Positions 63,758-64,000 of a stretch of 64,000 nucleotides of DNA are shown here, one piece after another. A program made the translations under genes and the position numbers. The notes below the pieces were generated by a model, which saw only the letters and a program-made list of their open reading frames with translations, made no database searches and had not been told where the DNA came from. This DNA comes from Leifsonia sp. EB41 (GTDB lineage Bacteria > Actinomycetota > Actinomycetes > Actinomycetales > Microbacteriaceae), in assembly GCF_041262565.1 (NCBI RefSeq), contig NZ_JBGCCJ010000001.1, positions 682,001-746,000 on the forward strand. Direction: 5' to 3'. The stretch's first letter is position 1, and each line of letters opens with the position of its first letter.

Positions 63758-64000
63758 CGTCAACCTCCTCGTGGTCAAGCCTATCGGAATGTGGCCCGCT
63801 GTCATCGGCCGGGAGGCGGATGACCCGTGCGGTCTCGCGAATGTAGACGATGCCGGCCCACCAGTAGAGGAAGGCGCCCCACAGTGCGAAGGCCCAGCCG
63901 AGCGGCAGAGAGAAGGGCGCGAGCGGGTCGAACGCCTCCCCTAGCATGAGCAGCGGGAGGGCGCAGAACAGGCAGAACGTGGCGATCTTGCCGAGGCGGT
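63750..64000 (-). CDS. CDP-alcohol phosphatidyltransferase family protein, C-terminal part
   Basis: Only the last 80 or so residues are in the window. They begin with RLGKIATF, the end of the conserved catalytic region that follows the family motif, and continue with two hydrophobic segments and a hydrophilic tail. PgsA-type genes lie next to gcvH-garA in M. tuberculosis (Rv1822), which supports the call; the diagnostic aspartate motif is outside the window. Confidence 0.65.
   Translation of the reverse strand, partial: RLGKIATFCLFCALPLLMLGEAFDPLAPFSLPLGWAFALWGAFLYWWAGIVYIRETARVIRLPADDSGPHSDRLDHEEVDGA

Noticed and set aside
1-64000. tRNA, rRNA or other structured RNA genes, insertion sequences, prophage
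   Set aside because: I looked for T-loop words, transposase motifs and integrase motifs on both strands and found none that I could support.

Overview
This window is chromosomal DNA from a very GC-rich actinobacterium (about 70 % G+C by eye), most likely a member of the Microbacteriaceae close to Leifsonia. The evidence is the actinobacterial cytochrome bc1-aa3 genes (di-haem QcrC, Rieske protein with three membrane segments, CtaF), a Wag31-centred division cluster without ftsA, the order of genes, which follows the Mycobacterium tuberculosis Rv2145c-Rv2200c block closely, and a MurE whose diamino-acid motif departs from the meso-DAP form, as expected for B-type peptidoglycan. I see no prophage, insertion sequence, tRNA, rRNA or CRISPR array. 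Nearly all genes look like vertically inherited core genes.

Layout. 1-2382: PTS-dependent dihydroxyacetone kinase dhaK-dhaL-dhaM(-HPr), with dhaM cut by the window edge. 2408-3457: trpD. 3599-7844: ctaE-qcrCAB on the plus strand; 9023-12113: ctaC-ctaD-ctaF on the minus strand. Together these encode the respiratory supercomplex, with an rlmA-type methyltransferase between the two halves. 12258-19213: housekeeping genes (erpA, M20 peptidase, DUF3043 membrane protein, an RNase HI fusion, pyrD, nrdR, hisD, flavin reductase). 19286-24372: dnaE, an RluD-family gene, lspA. 24362-42705: the division and cell-wall cluster, all on the minus strand (mraZ-rsmH-ftsL-pbpB-murE-murF-mraY-murD-ftsW-murG-murC-ftsQ-ftsZ-yggS-sepF-yggT-wag31), with many GTGA or TGATG stop/start overlaps. 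42956-50477: DUF3040, idsA-type prenyl synthase, an Rv2175c-like DNA-binding protein, a LysM cell-wall hydrolase, a PASTA kinase of the PknL position, class II DAHP synthase, acyltransferase. 50539-57342: glucokinase, long-chain acyl-CoA synthetase, a DUF559-type protein, an epimerase, peptide deformylase, a MinD/ParA-like ATPase. 57481-64000: pyruvate carboxylase, an orphan ParA, two MerR regulators (one FtsR-like), the FHA protein GarA/OdhI and the end of a CDP-alcohol phosphatidyltransferase.

Two signals go beyond ordinary annotation. (1) A dispersed 55-bp element, two 15-bp imperfect palindromes (CATTCGGCACGAATG or its complement) separated by exactly 25 bp, occurs four times at three loci (19222, 53476, 54501, 54566), always at a gene 3' end; one copy supplies the C-terminal codons of a gene. 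Five of the seven convergent gene junctions carry a long inverted repeat: two of these are copies of this element, and the other three hold unrelated palindromes of 53-67 bp. (2) Many genes appear to be leaderless, with a -10 hexamer of TANNNT type exactly 6-7 bp before an ATG or GTG.

Regulatory logic can be partly read: an FtsR-like MerR protein and a dyad upstream of ftsZ; an MraZ operator of three GTGG boxes at 10-bp spacing; and GTCACAGC half-sites at 10-11-bp spacing before the LysM hydrolase and the PASTA kinase, resembling MtrA sites. The kinase, its probable substrates (GarA, the Rv2175c-like protein, Wag31, FtsZ) and the wall-synthesis enzymes all lie in this window.
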